NCBI RefSeq assembly: GCF_029227915.1
Contig: NC_079884.1
Location: 4,776,001-4,840,000 of the forward strand
Reading direction: 5' to 3'
DNA: 64,000 bases
Source of the DNA: Hydractinia symbiolongicarpus
Lineage: Eukaryota; Cnidaria; Hydrozoa; Anthoathecata; Hydractiniidae
How positions within the stretch are numbered: position 1 is the stretch's first letter; the number at the start of each line of letters is the position of its first letter. The notes below the pieces were generated by a model, which was not told the DNA's origin, searched no databases, and worked only from the letters and a program-made list of their open reading frames with translations. This document shows positions 1-11,930 of this stretch, in pieces. The translations under genes were made by a program, and so were the position numbers.

Positions 1-3000
1 GCGATTAAACTTCTTTTATTCAGCGTCTCATCAAAAGTGAAAACATTTTTAAAAACTACAAGTCTTATGCGTTTTAGTGGTGAAAAAATAATTTAAAAAA
101 TCGTTCTGGAAATGAGTTTACTCCCTGGGTACTTTCTTTGTATACTTTTGACTATACCGGCCGAGTCCGGGATTTAGGGAAATCGCAGGTTTTCGTTTGC
201 CGGCGATTAAACTGCTTTTATTCAGCGTCTCATCAAAAATGAAAACATTTTTGAAAACTACAAGTCTCATGCGTTTTAGTGGTGAAAAAGTAATTTAAAA
301 AATCGTTCGGGAAATGAGTTTACTCACTGGGTACTTTCTTTGTATACTTTTGACTATACGGGCCAAGCCCGGGATTTACGGGAAATCGCGGGTTTTCGTT
401 TGCCGGCGATTAAACTGCTTTTATTCAGCGTCTCATCAAAAATGAAAACATTTTTGAAAACTACAAGTCTCATGCGCTATAGTGGTGAAATAATAATTTA
501 AAAAATCGTTTGGGAAATGAGTTTACTCCCTGGGTACTTTCTTTGTATACTTTTGACTATACGCGCCGAGTCCGGGATTTAGGGAAATCGCAGGTTTTCG
601 TTTGCCGGCAATTAAACTGCTTTTATTCAGCGTCTCATCAAAAATGAAAACATTTCTAAAAACTACAAGTCTCATGCGCTATAGTGGTGAAATAATAATT
701 TAAAAAATCGTTTGGGAAATGAGTTTACTCCCTGGGTACTTTCTTTGTATACTTTTGACTATACGGGCCGAGTCCGGGATTTAGGGAAATCGCAGGTTTT
801 CGTTTGCCGGCGATTAAACTGCTTTTATTCAGCGTCTCATCAAAAATGAAAACATTTTTGAAAACTACAAGTCTCATGCGTTTTAGTGGTGAAAAAGTAA
901 TTTAAAAAATCGTTCGGGAAATGAGTTTACTCCCTGGGTACTTTCTTTGTATACTTTTGACTATACGGGCCAAGCCCGCGATTTACGGGAAATCGCGGGT
1001 TTTCGTTTGCCGGCGATTAAACTGCTTTTATTCAGCGTCTCATCAAAAATGAAAACATTCTTGAAAACTACAAGTCTCATGCGTTTTAGTGGTGAAATAA
1101 TAATTTAAAAAATCGTTTGGGAAATGAGTTTACTCCCTGGGTACTTTCTTTGTATACTTTTGACTATACGGGCCGAGTCCAGGATTTACGGAAATCGCAG
1201 GTTTTCGTTTGCCGGCGATTAAACTTTTTTTATTCAGCGTCTTATCAAAAATGAAAACATTTTTAAAAACTACAAGTCTCATGCGTTTTAGTGGTGAAAA
1301 AGTAATTTAAAAAATCGTTCGGGAAATGAGTTCACTCCCTGGGTACTTTCTTTGTATACTTTTGAATATACGGGCCAAGCCGGTATTTACGGGAAATCGC
1401 GGGTTTTCGTTTGCCGGCGATTAAACTTCTTTTATTCAGCGTCTCATCAAAAATGAAAACATTTTTAAAAACTACAGGTCTTATGCGTTTTAGTGGTGAA
1501 AAAATAATTTAAAAAATCGTTCGGGAAATGAGTTTACGCACAGGGTACTTTCTTTGTATACTTTTCACTATACGGGCCGAGTCCGGGATTTAGGGAAATC
1601 GCAGGTTTTCGTTTGCTTGCAATTAAACTGCTTTTATTCAGCGTCTCATCAAAAATGAAAACATTTCTAAAAACTACAAGTCTCATGCGCTATAGTGGTG
1701 AAATAATAATTTAAAAAATCGTTTGGGAAATGAGTTTACTCCCTGGGTACTTTCTTTGTATACTTTTGACTATACGGGCCGAGTCCGGGATTTAGGGAAA
1801 TCGCAGGTGTTCGTTTGCCGGCGATTAAACTGCTTTTATTTAGCGTCTCATCAAAAATGAAAACATTTTTGAAAACTACAAGTCTCATGCGTTTTAGTGG
1901 TGAAAAAGTAATTTAAAAAATCGTTCGGGAAATGAGTTTACTCCCTGGGTACTTTCTTTGTATACTTTTGACTATACGGGCCAAGCCCGGGATATACGGG
2001 AAATCGCGGGTTTTCGTTTGCCAGCGATTAAACTTCTTTTATTCAGCGTCTCATCAAAAGTGAAAACATTTTAAAAAACTACAAGTCTTATGCGTTTTAG
2101 TGGTGAAAAAATAATTTAAAAAATCGTTCTGGAAATGAGTTTACTCCCTGGGTACTTTCTTTGTATACTTTTGACTATACCGGCCGAGTCCGGGATTTAG
2201 GGAAATCGCAGGTTTTCGTTTGCCGGCGATTAAACTGCTTTTATTCAGCGTCTCATCAAAAATGAAAACATTTTTGAAAACTACAAGTCTCATGCGTTTT
2301 AGTGGTGAAAAAGTAATTTAAAAAATCGTTCGGGAAATGAGTTTACTCACTGGGTACTTTCTTTGTATACTTTTGACTATACGGGCCAAGCCCGGGATTT
2401 ACGGGAAATCGCGGGTTTTCGTTTGCCGGCGATTAAACTGCTTTTATTCAGCGTCTCATCAAAAATGAAAACATTTTTGAAAACTACAAGTCTCATGCGC
2501 TATAGTGGTGAAATAATAATTTAAAAAATCGTTTGGGAAATGAGTTTACTCCCTGGGTACTTTCTTTGTATACTTTTGACTATACGGGCCGAGTCCGGGA
2601 TTTAGGGAAATCGCAGGTTTTCGTTTGCCGGCAATTAAACTGCTTTTATTCAGCGTCTCATCAAAAATGAAAACATTTCTAAAAACTACAAGTCTCATGC
2701 GCTATAGTGGTGAAATAATAATTTAAAAAATCGTTTGGGAAATGAGTTTACTCCCTGGGTACTTTCTTTGTATACTTTTGACTATACGGGCCGAGTCCGG
2801 GATTTAGGGAAATCGCAGGTTTTCGTTTGCCGGCGATTAAACTGCTTTTATTCAGCGTCTCATCAAAAATGAAAACATTTTTGAAAACTACAAGTCTCAT
2901 GCGTTTTAGTGGTGAAAAAGTAATTTAAAAAATCGTTCGGGAAATGAGTTTACTCCCTGGGTACTTTCTTTGTATACTTTTGACTATACGGGCCAAGCAC

Positions 3001-3613
3001 GCGATTTACGGGAAATCGCGGGTTTTCGTTTGCCGGCGATTAAACTGCTTTTATTCAGCGTCTCATCAAAAATGAAAACATTCTTGAAAACTACAAGTCT
3101 CATGCGTTTTAGTGGTGAAATAATAATTTAAAAAATCGTTTGGGAAATGAGTTTACTCCCTGGGTACTTTCTTTGTATACTTTTGACTATACGGGCCGAG
3201 TCCAGGATTTACGGAAATCGCAGGTTTTCGTTTGCCGGCGATTAAACTTTTTTTATTCAGCGTCTTATCAAAAATGAAAACATTTTTAAAAACTACAAGT
3301 CTCATGCGTTTTAGTGGTGAAAAAGTAATTTAAAAAATCGTTCGGGAAATGAGTTCACTCCCTGGGTACTTTCTTTGTATACTTTTGAATATACGGGCCA
3401 AGCCGGTATTTACGGGAAATCGCGGGTTTTCGTTTGCCGGCGATTAAACTTCTTTTATTCAGCGTCTCATCAAAAATGAAAACATTTTTAAAAACTACAG
3501 GTCTTATGCGTTTTAGTGGTGAAAAAATAATTTAAAAAATCGTTCGGGAAATGAGTTTACGCACAGGGTACTTTCTTTGTATACTTTTCACTATACGGGC
3601 CGAGTCCGGGATT
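1..3613 (+). repeat. 10-mer higher-order repeat, period 2023 bp, ~1.8 copies
   Basis: Ten successive monomers repeat as a block. The private string TCAAAAGTG lies at 31 and 2054, and CTTTTCACT at 1561 and 3584, both offset by exactly 2023. The order of types is P (TTTAGGG, one base short), Q (CAAGCCCGGGATTTACGGG), P, P, Q' (perfect dyad), R (GAGTCCAGG), S (GAATATAC, AAGCCGG), P, P and U (GGGATATACGGG). The second copy departs from the first near 3614, where a T-type monomer replaces a P-type. Within the shared part only scattered single-base changes are visible. Confidence 0.9.
975..999. other. Perfect dyad in the variable window of a monomer
   Basis: CCCGCGATTT (975-984) and AAATCGCGGG (990-999) are exact reverse complements around the five-base loop ACGGG. 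Most Q-type monomers have CCCGGGATTT instead and keep nine of the ten pairs. T-type monomers change the outermost pair on both sides (TCC...GGA). It could extrude as a hairpin or be a symmetric protein-binding site. Either is inference, and R- and P-type monomers break several pairs. Confidence 0.5.
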
Positions 3614-3860
3614 TACGGGAAATCGCGGATTTTCGTTTGCCGGCGATTAAACTTCTTTTATGCAGCGTCCCATCAAATATGAAAATATTTTTGAAAACTA
3701 CAAGTCTCATGCGTTTAGTGGTAAAAAAATAATATAAAAAATCGTTCGGGAAATGAGTTTACTCCCTGGGTACTTTCTTTGTATACTTTTGACTATACGG
3801 GCCGAGTCCGGGATTTAGGGAAATCGCAGGTTTTCGTTTGCCGGCAATTAAACTGCTTTT

Positions 3861-5884
3861 ATTCAGCGTCTCATCAAAAATGAAAACATTTCTAAAAACT
3901 ACAAGTCTCATGCGCTATAGTGGTGAAATAATAATTTAAAAAATCGTTTGGGAAATGAGTTTACTCCCTGGGTACTTTCTTTGTATACTTTTGACTATAC
4001 GGGCCGAGTCCGGGATTTAGGGAAATCGCAGGTTTTCGTTTGCCGGCGATTAAACTGCTTTTATTCAGCGTCTCATCAAAAATGAAAACATTTTTGAAAA
4101 CTACAAGTCTCATGCGTTTTAGTGGTGAAAAAGTAATTTAAAAAATCGTTCGGGAAATGAGTTTACTCCCTGGGTACTTTCTTTGTATACTTTTGACTAT
4201 ACGGGCCAAGCCCACGATTTACGGGAAATCGCGGGTTTTCGTTTGCCGGCGATTAAACTGCTTTTATTCAGCGTCTCATCAAAAATGAAAACATTCTTCA
4301 AAACTACAAGTCTCATGCGTTTTAGTGGTGAAATAATAATTTAAAAAATCGTTTGGGAAATGAGTTTACTCCCTGGGTACTTTCTTTGTATACTTTTGAC
4401 TATACGGGCCGAGTCCAGGATTTACGGAAATCGCAGGTTTTCGTTTGCCGGCGATTAAACTTTTTTTATTCAGCGTCTTATCAAAAATGAAAACATTTTT
4501 AAAAACTACAAGTCTCATGCGTTTTAGTGGTGAAAAAGTAATTTAAAAAATCGTTCGGGAAATGAGTTCACTCCCTGGGTACTTTCTTTGTATACTTTTG
4601 AATATACGGGCCAAGCCGGTATTTACGGGAAATCGCGGGTTTTCGTTTGCCGGCGATTAAACTTCTTTTATTCAGCGTCTCATCAAAAATGAAAACATTT
4701 TTAAAAACTACAGGTCTTATGCGTTTTAGTGGTGAAAAAATAATTTAAAAAATCGTTCGGGAAATGAGTTTACGCACAGGGTACTTTCTTTGTATACTTT
4801 TCACTATACGGGCCGAGTCCGGGATTTACGGGAAATCGCGGATTTTCGTTTGCCGGCGATTAAAGTTCTTTTATTCAGCGTCTCATCAAAAATGAAAACA
4901 TTTCTAAAAACTACAAGTCTCATGCGCTATAGTGGTGAAATAATAATTTAAAAAATCGTTTGGGAAATGAGTTTACTCCCTGGGTACTTTCTTTGTATAC
5001 TTTTGACTATACGGGCCGAGTCCGGGATTTAGGGAAATCGCAGGTTTTCGTTTGCCGGCGATTAAACTGCTTTTATTCAGCGTCTCATCAAAAATGAAAA
5101 CATTTTTGAAAACTACAAGTCTCATGCGTTTTAGTGGTGAAAAAGTAATTTAAAAAATCGTTCGGGAAATGAGTTTACTCCCTGGGTACTTTCTTTGTAT
5201 ACTTTTGACTATACGGGCCAAGCCCACGATTTACGGGAAATCGCGGGTTTTCGTTTGCCGGCGATTAAACTGCTTTTATTCAGCGTCTCATCAAAAATGA
5301 AAACATTCTTCAAAACTACAAGTCTCATGCGTTTTAGTGGTGAAATAATAATTTAAAAAATCGTTTGGGAAATGAGTTTACTCCCTGGGTACTTTCTTTG
5401 TATACTTTTGACTATACGGGCCGAGTCCAGGATTTACGGAAATCGCAGGTTTTCGTTTGCCGGCGATTAAACTTTTTTTATTCAGCGTCTTATCAAAAAT
5501 GAAAACATTTTTAAAAACTACAAGTCTCATGCGTTTTAGTGGTGAAAAAGTAATTTAAAAAATCGTTCGGGAAATGAGTTCACTCCCTGGGTACTTTCTT
5601 TGTATACTTTTGAATATACGGGCCAAGCCGGTATTTACGGGAAATCGCGGGTTTTCGTTTGCCGGCGATTAAACTTCTTTTATTCAGCGTCTCATCAAAA
5701 ATGAAAACATTTTTAAAAACTACAGGTCTTATGCGTTTTAGTGGTGAAAAAATAATTTAAAAAATCGTTCGGGAAATGAGTTTACGCACAGGGTACTTTC
5801 TTTGTATACTTTTCACTATACGGGCCGAGTCCGGGATTTACGGGAAATCGCGGATTTTCGTTTGCCGGCGATTAAAGTTCTTTT
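3861..5884 (+). repeat. 5-mer higher-order repeat, period 1012 bp, two copies
   Basis: Monomers P-Q'-R-S-T occur twice. The private string ACATTCTTCAAAAC starts at 4291 and 5303, an offset of 1012. The copies meet near 4873 in a chimeric monomer. Its left part is T-type (CGGATTTTCG, GATTAAAGTTC) and its right part is the P-type half also seen at 3861 (ATTTCTAAAAAC, GCGCTATAGTGG). This is the expected product of an in-register unequal exchange between a T and a P monomer five units apart. Confidence 0.88.
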
Positions 5885-7186
5885 ATGCAGCGTCCCATCA
5901 AATATGAAAATATTTTTGAAAACTACAAGTCTCATGCGTTTAGTGGTAAAAAAATAATATAAAAAATCGTTCGGGAAATGAGTTTACTCCCTGGGTACTT
6001 TCTTTGTATACTTTTGACTATACGGGCCAAGCCCGGGATATACGGGAAATCGCGGGTTTTCGTTTGCCAGCGATTAAACTTCTTTTATTCAGCGTCTCAT
6101 CAAAAATGAAAACATTTTTAAAAACTACAAGTCTTATTCGTTTTAGTGGTGAAAAAATAATTTAAAAAATCGTTCTGGAAATGAGTTTACTCCCTGGGTA
6201 CTTTCTTTGTATACTTTTGACTATACGGGCCGAGTCCGGGATTTAGGGAAATCGCAGGTTTTCGTTTGCCGGCGATTAAACTGCTTTTATTCAGCGTCTC
6301 ATCAAAAATGAAAACATTTTTGAAAACTACAAGTCTCATGCGTTTTAGTGGTGAAAAAGTAATTTAAAAAATCGTTCGGGAAATGAGTTTACTCCCTGGG
6401 TACTTTCTTTGTATACTTTTGACTATACGGGCCAAGCCCGGGATTTACGGGAAATCGCGGGTTTTCGTTTGCCGGCGATTAAACTGCTTTTATTCAGCGT
6501 CTCATCAAAAATGAAAACATTCTTGAAAACTACAAGTCTCATGCGTTTTAGTGGTGAAATAATAATTTAAAAAATCGTTTGGGAAATGAGTTTACTCCCT
6601 GGGTACTTTCTTTGTATACTTTTGACTATACGGGCCGAGTCCAGGATTTACGGGAAATCGCAGGTTTTCGTTTGCCGGCGATTAAACTTCTTTTATTCAG
6701 CGTCTCATCAAAAATGAAAACATTCTTGAAAACTACAAGTCTCATGCGTTTTAGTGGTGAAATAATAATTTAAAAAATCGTTTGGGAAATGAGTTTACTC
6801 CCTGGGTACTTTCTTTGTATACTTTTGACTATACAGGCAGAGTCCAGGATTTACGGGAAATCGCAGGTTTTCGTTTGCCGGCGATTAAACTTCTTTTATT
6901 CAGCATCTCATCAAAAATGAAAACATTTTTAAAAACTACAAGTCTCATGCGTTTTAGTGGTGAAAAAGTAATTTAAAAAATCGTTCGGGAAATGAGTTTA
7001 CTCCCTGGGTACTTTCTTTGTATACTTTTGAATATACGGGCCAAGCCGGTATTTACGGGAAATCGCGGGTTTTCGTTTGCCGGCGATTAAACTGCTTTTA
7101 TTCAGCGTCTCATCAAAAATGAAAACATTCTTGAAAACTACAAGTCTCATGCGTTTTAGTGGTGAAATAATAATTTAAAAAATCGT
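5885..7186 (+). repeat. Mixed monomers between two 5-mer blocks
   Basis: A run of about six and a half monomers: the right half of a T copy (TGCAGCGTCCC, GAAAATATTTTTG, GCGTTTAGTGGTAAA), then U, P, Q, R, R-like (GCAGAGTCC) and S. The R and R-like monomers starting at 6569 and 6772 are adjacent and very similar, a local doubling. No higher-order period is completed inside this stretch and nothing but satellite is present. Confidence 0.8.
6569..6771 (+). repeat. Representative 203 bp satellite monomer
   Basis: A full-length copy close to the apparent consensus, phased from the A-run after TAATTT. In monomer coordinates: 1-6 is an A-run; 12-19 is a CGGGAAAT-like string that recurs at 83-90; 46-51 is GTATAC; 57-70 is GACTATACGGGCCG; about 71-100 is the most variable part and holds an imperfect dyad; 106-118 is GCCGGCGATTAAA; 131-152 is a nearly invariant stretch around CTCATCAAAAATG; 153-165 is an A/T-tract region; 168-178 is ACAAGTCTCAT; the end is the A/T-rich TAATAATTT. 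Length 203 is not divisible by three, so reading frame changes with each copy. No internal half-repeat of about 100 bp is evident. Confidence 0.95.
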
Positions 7187-9821
7187 TTGGGAAATGAGTT
7201 TACTCCCTGGGTACTTCCTTTGTATACTTTTGACTATACGGGCCGAGTCCAGGATTTACGGGAAATCGCAGGTTTTCGTTTGCCGGCGATTAAACTTCTT
7301 TTATTGAGCGTCTTATCAAAAATGAAAACATTTTTAAAAACTACAAGTCTCATGCGTTTTAGTGGTGAAAAAGTAATTTAAAAAATCGTTCGGGAAATGA
7401 GTTTACTCCCTGGGTACTTTCTTTGTATACTTTTGAATATACGGGCCAAGCCGGGATTTACGGGAAATCGCGGGTTTTCGTTTGCCGGCGATTAAACTTC
7501 TTTTATTCAGCGTCTCATCAAAAATGAAAACATTCTTGAAAACTACAAGTCTCATGCGTTTTAGTGGTGAAATAATAATTTAAAAAATCGTTTGGGAAAT
7601 GAGTTTACTCCCTGGGTACTTTCTTTGTATACTTTTGACTATACGGGCAGAGTCCAGGATTTACGGGAAATCGCAGGTTTTCGTTTGCCGGCGATTAAAC
7701 TTCTTTTATTCAGCGTCTCATCAAAAATGAAAACATTTTTAAAAACTACAAGTCTCATGCGTTTTAGTGGTGAAAAAGTAATTTAAAAAATCGCTCGGGA
7801 AATGAGTTTACTCCCTGGGTACTTTCTTTGTATACATTCGACTATACGGGCCAAGCCCCGGATTTACGGGAAAAAGCGGGATTTCGTTTGCCGGCGATTA
7901 AACCTCTTTCATTAAGCGTCTCATCAAAAATGAAAACATTTTTGAAAACTACAAGTCTCATGCGTTTTAGTGGTGAAAAAAAAATTTAAAAAATCGTTCG
8001 GGAAATGAGTTTACTCCCTGGGTACTTTCTTTGTATACATTCGACTATACGGGCCAAGCCCCGGATTTACGGGAAAACGCGGGATTTCGTTTGCCGGCGA
8101 TTAAACCTCTTTCATTAAGCGTCTCATCAAAAATGAAAACATTTTTGAAAACTACAAGTCTCATGCGTTTTAGTGGTGAAATAATAATTTAAAAAATCGT
8201 TTGGGAAATGAGTTTACTTCCTGAGTACTTTCTTTGTATACTTTTGACTATACGGGCCGAGTCCAGGATTTACGGGAAATCGCAGGTTTTCGTTTGCCGG
8301 CGATTAAACTTCTTTTATTCAGCGTCTTATCAAAAATGAAAACATTTTTAAAAACTACAAGTCTCATGCGTTTTAGTGGTGAAAAAGTAATTTAAAAAAT
8401 CGTTCAGGAAATGAGTTTACTCCCTGGGTACTTTCTTTGTATACTTTTGAATATACGGGCCAAGCCGGGATTTACGGGAAATCGCGGGTTTTCGTTTGCC
8501 GGCGATTAAACTTCTTTTATTCAGCGTCTCATCAAAAATGAAAACATTCTTGAAAACTACAAGTCTCATGCGTTTTAGTGGTGAAATAATAATTTAAAAA
8601 ATCGTTTGGGAAATGAGTTTACTCCCTGGGTACTTTCTTTGTATACTTTTGACTATACGGGCAGAGTCCAGGATTTACGGGAAATCGCAGGTTTTCGTTT
8701 GCCGGCGATTAAACTTCTTTTATTCAGCGTCTCATCAAAAATGAAAACATTTTTAAAAACTACAAGTCTCATGCGTTTTAGTGGTGAAAAAGTAATTTAA
8801 AAAATCGCTCGGGAAATGAGTTTACTCCCTGGGTACTTTCTTTGTATACATTCGACTATACGGGCCAAGCCCCGGATTTACGGGAAAAAGCGGGATTTCG
8901 TTTGCCGGCGATTAAACCTCTTTCATTAAGCGTCTCATCAAAAATGAAAACATTTTTGAAAACTACAAGTCTCATGCGTTTTAGTGGTGAAAAAAAAATT
9001 TGAAAAATCGTTCGGGAAATGAGTTTACTCCCTGGGTACTTTCTTTGTATACATTCGACTATACGGGCCAAGCCCCGGATTTACGGGAAAACGCGGGATT
9101 TCGTTTGCCGGCGATTAAACCTCTTTCATTAAGCGTCTCATCAAAAATGAAAACATTTTTGAAAACTACAAGTCTCATGCGTTTTAGTGGTGAAATAATA
9201 ATTTAAAAAATCGTTTGGGAAATGAGTTTACTCCCTGAGTACTTTCTTTGTATACTTTTGACTATACGGGCCGAGTCCAGGATTTACGGGAAATCGCAGG
9301 TTTTCGTTTGCCGGCGATTAAACTTCTTTTATTCAGCGTCTTATCAAAAATGAAAACATTTTTAAAAACTACAAGTCTCATGCGTTTTAGTGGTGAAAAA
9401 GTAATTTAAAAAATCGTTCGGGAAATGAGTTTACTCCCTGGGTACTTTCTTTGTATACTTTTGAATATACGGGCCAAGCCAGGATTTACGGGAAATCGCG
9501 GGTTTTTGTTTGCCGGCGATTAAACTTCTTTTATTCAGCGTCTCATCAAAAATGAAAACATTCTTGAAAACTACAAGTCTCATGCGTTTTAGTGGTGAAA
9601 TAATAATTTAAAAAATCGTTTGGGAAATGAGTTTACTCCCTGGGTACTTTCTTTGTATACTTTTGACTATACGGGCAGAGTCCAGGATTTACGGGAAATC
9701 GCAGGTTTTCGTTTGCCGGCGATTAAACTTCTTTTATTCAGCGTCTCATCAAAAATGAAAACATTTTTAAAAACTACAAGTCTCATGCGTTTTAGTGGTG
9801 AAAAAGTAATTTAAAAAATCG
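7187..9821 (+). repeat. 5-mer higher-order repeat (R-S-R'-V-V), period 1014 bp, ~2.6 copies
   Basis: The unusual string AAAAAGCGGG lies at 7871 and 8885, offset 1014. R'-type monomers (GGCAGAGTCCAGG) begin near 7592, 8606 and 9620, each 1014 apart. Each complete unit ends with two V-type monomers (CATTCGACTATACGGG, GCCCCGG, AAACCTCTTTCATTAAGCG), the first pair at 7785-8189. The third unit stops after R' and runs into S and T types instead of V-V. Confidence 0.9.
7836..7851 (+). other. CENP-B-box-like string with a one-base shorter spacer (example)
   Basis: ATTCGACTATACGGGC fits TTCG-N3-A-N2-CGGG. The vertebrate CENP-B box is TTCG-N4-A-N2-CGGG, so the essential bases are in order but one spacer base is missing. 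It recurs in V- and Z-type monomers, for example with ATTCG at 33279, 42403 and 63083. Other monomers read TTTTGACTATACGGG, with TTTG in place of TTCG. Binding is unproven and the spacing difference may be disqualifying. Confidence 0.3.
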
Positions 9822-10270
9822 TTCGGGAAATGAGTTTACTCCCTGGGTACTTTCTTTGTATACTTTTGAATATACGGGCCAAGCCGGTATTTACGGGAAA
9901 TCGCGGGTTTTCGTTTGCCGGCGATTAAACTTCTTTTATTCAGCGTCTCATCAAAAATGAAAACATTTTTAAAAACTACAGGTTTTATGCGTTTTAGTGG
10001 TGAAAAAATAATTTAAAACATCGTTCGGGAAATGAGTTTACTCACAGGGTACTTTCTTTGTATACTTTTGACTATACGGGCCGAGTCCGGGATTTACGGG
10101 AAATCGCGGTTTTTCGTTTGCCGGCGATTAAACTTCTTTTATTCAGCGTCCCATCAAATATGAAAATATTTTTGAAAACTACAAGTCTCATGCGTTTAGT
10201 GGTAAAAAAATAATATAAAAAATCGTTCGGGAAAAGAGTTTACTCCCTGGGTACTTTCTTTGTATACTTT
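9822..10270 (+). repeat. Linker of S and T monomers
   Basis: An S-type monomer (GAATATAC, AAGCCGGTATTT) is followed by a T-type monomer with the diagnostic GTCCCATCAAATATG and GCGTTTAGTGGTAAA strings. The T monomer has several private changes and lost one T in GCGTTTTAG. There is no other sequence here. Confidence 0.8.
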
Positions 10271-11490
10271 TGACTATACGGGCCAAGCCCGGGATATACG
10301 GGAAATCGCGGGTTTTCGTTTGCCAGCGATTAAACTTATTTTATTCAGCGTCTCATCAAAAATGAAAACATTTTTAAAAACTACAAGTCTTATGCGTTTT
10401 AGTGGTGAAAAAATAATTTAAAAAATCGTTCTGGAAATGAGTTTACTCCCTGGGTACTTTCTTTGTATACTTTTGACTATACGGGCCGAGTCCGGGATTT
10501 AGGGAAATCGCAGGTTTTCGTTTGCCGGCGATTAAACTGCTTTTATTCAGCGTCTCATCAAAAATGAAAACATTTTTGAAAACTACAAGTCTCATGCGTT
10601 TTAGTGGTGAAAAAGTAATTTAAAAAATCGTTCGGGAAATGAGTTTACTCCCTGGGTACTTTCTTTGTATACTTTTGACTATACGGGCCAAGCCCGGGAT
10701 TTACGGGAAATCGCGGTTTTCGTTTGCCGGCGATTAAACTGCTTTTATTCAGCGTCTCATCAAAAATGAAAACATTCTTGAAAACTACAAGTCTCATGCG
10801 TTTTAGTGGTGAAATAATAATTTAAAAAATCGTTTGGGAAATGAGTTTACTCCCTGGGTACTTTCTTTGTATACTTTTGACTATACGGGCCAAGCCCGGG
10901 ATATACGGGAAATCGCGGGTTTTCGTTTGCCAGCGATTAAACTTCTTTTATTCAGCGTCTCATCAAAAATGAAAACATTTTTAAAAACTACAAGTCTTAT
11001 GCGTTTTAGTGGTGAAAAAATAATTTAAAAAATCGTTCTGGAAATGAGTTTACTCCCTGGGTACTTTCTTTGTATACTTTTGACTATACGGGCCGAGTCC
11101 GGGATTTAGGGAAATCGCAGGTTTTCGTTTGCCGGCGATTAAACTGCTTTTATTCAGCGTCTCATCAAAAATGAAAACATTTTTGAAAACTACAAGTCTC
11201 ATGCGTTTTAGTGGTGAAAAAGTAATTTAAAAAATCGTTCGGGAAATGAGTTTACTCCCTGGGTACTTTCTTTGTATACTTTTGACTATACGGGCCAAGC
11301 CCGGGATTTACGGGAAATCGCGGTTTTCGTTTGCCGGCGATTAAACTGCTTTTATTCAGCGTCTCATCAAAAATGAAAACATTCTTGAAAACTACAAGTC
11401 TCATGCGTTTTAGTGGTGAAATAATAATTTAAAAAATCGTTTGGGAAATGAGTTTACTCCCTGGGTACTTTCTTTGTATACTTTTGACTA
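10271..11490 (+). repeat. 3-mer doublet (U-P-Q), period 607 bp
   Basis: Three monomers are repeated in tandem. GGGATATACG starts at 10291 and 10898, and the one-base-short ATCGCGGTTTTCG string recurs around 10711 and 11318, all offset 607. The second U monomer follows a Q-type tail (GAAATAATAATTT, then CGTTTGGG), so its left edge is chimeric. The copies differ at least once, AAACTTATTTTATTC near 10333 against AAACTTCTTTTATTC in copy two. Confidence 0.87.
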
Positions 11491-11930
11491 TACGGGCCGA
11501 GTCCAGGATTTACGGGAAATCGCAGGTTTTCGTTTGCCGGCGATTAAACTTCTTTTATTCAGCGTCTTATCAAAAATGAAAACATTTTTAAAAACTACAA
11601 GTCTCATGCGTTTTAGTGGTGAAAAAGTAATTTAAAAAATCGTTCGGGAAATGAGTTTACTCCCTGGGTACTTTCTTTGTATACTTTTGAATATACGGGC
11701 CAAGCCGGGATTTACGGGAAATCGCGGGTTTTCGTTTGCCGGCGATTAAACTTCTTTTATTCAGCGTCTCATCAAAAATGAAAACATTCTTGAAAACTAC
11801 AAGTCTCATGCGTTTTAGTGGTGAAATAATAATTTAAAAAATCGTTTGGGAAATGAGTTTACTCCCTGGGTACTTTCTTTGTATACTTTTGACTATACGG
11901 GCAGAGTCCAGGATTTACGGGAAATCGCAG

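Noticed and set aside
6660-6690. Canonical CENP-B box at TTTTCGTTTGCCGGCGATT
   Set aside because: TTCG is present but the required A is C and CGGG is GCGA, so the essential positions fail. The better candidate is the ATTCGACTATACGGGC string reported separately.
6672-6720. Hammerhead ribozyme on the minus strand (TTGATGAG followed by CGAAAAC)
   Set aside because: Some satellites encode hammerheads, but here C3 of CUGAUGA is replaced by U. The sequence between TGATGAG and GAAA does not form a convincing stem II, and no copy restores the core.
6700-6760. Phased A-tract DNA bending
   Set aside because: A- and T-runs cluster at monomer positions about 142-165, but their centres are about 6 bases apart rather than about 10.5, so I cannot claim helical phasing.
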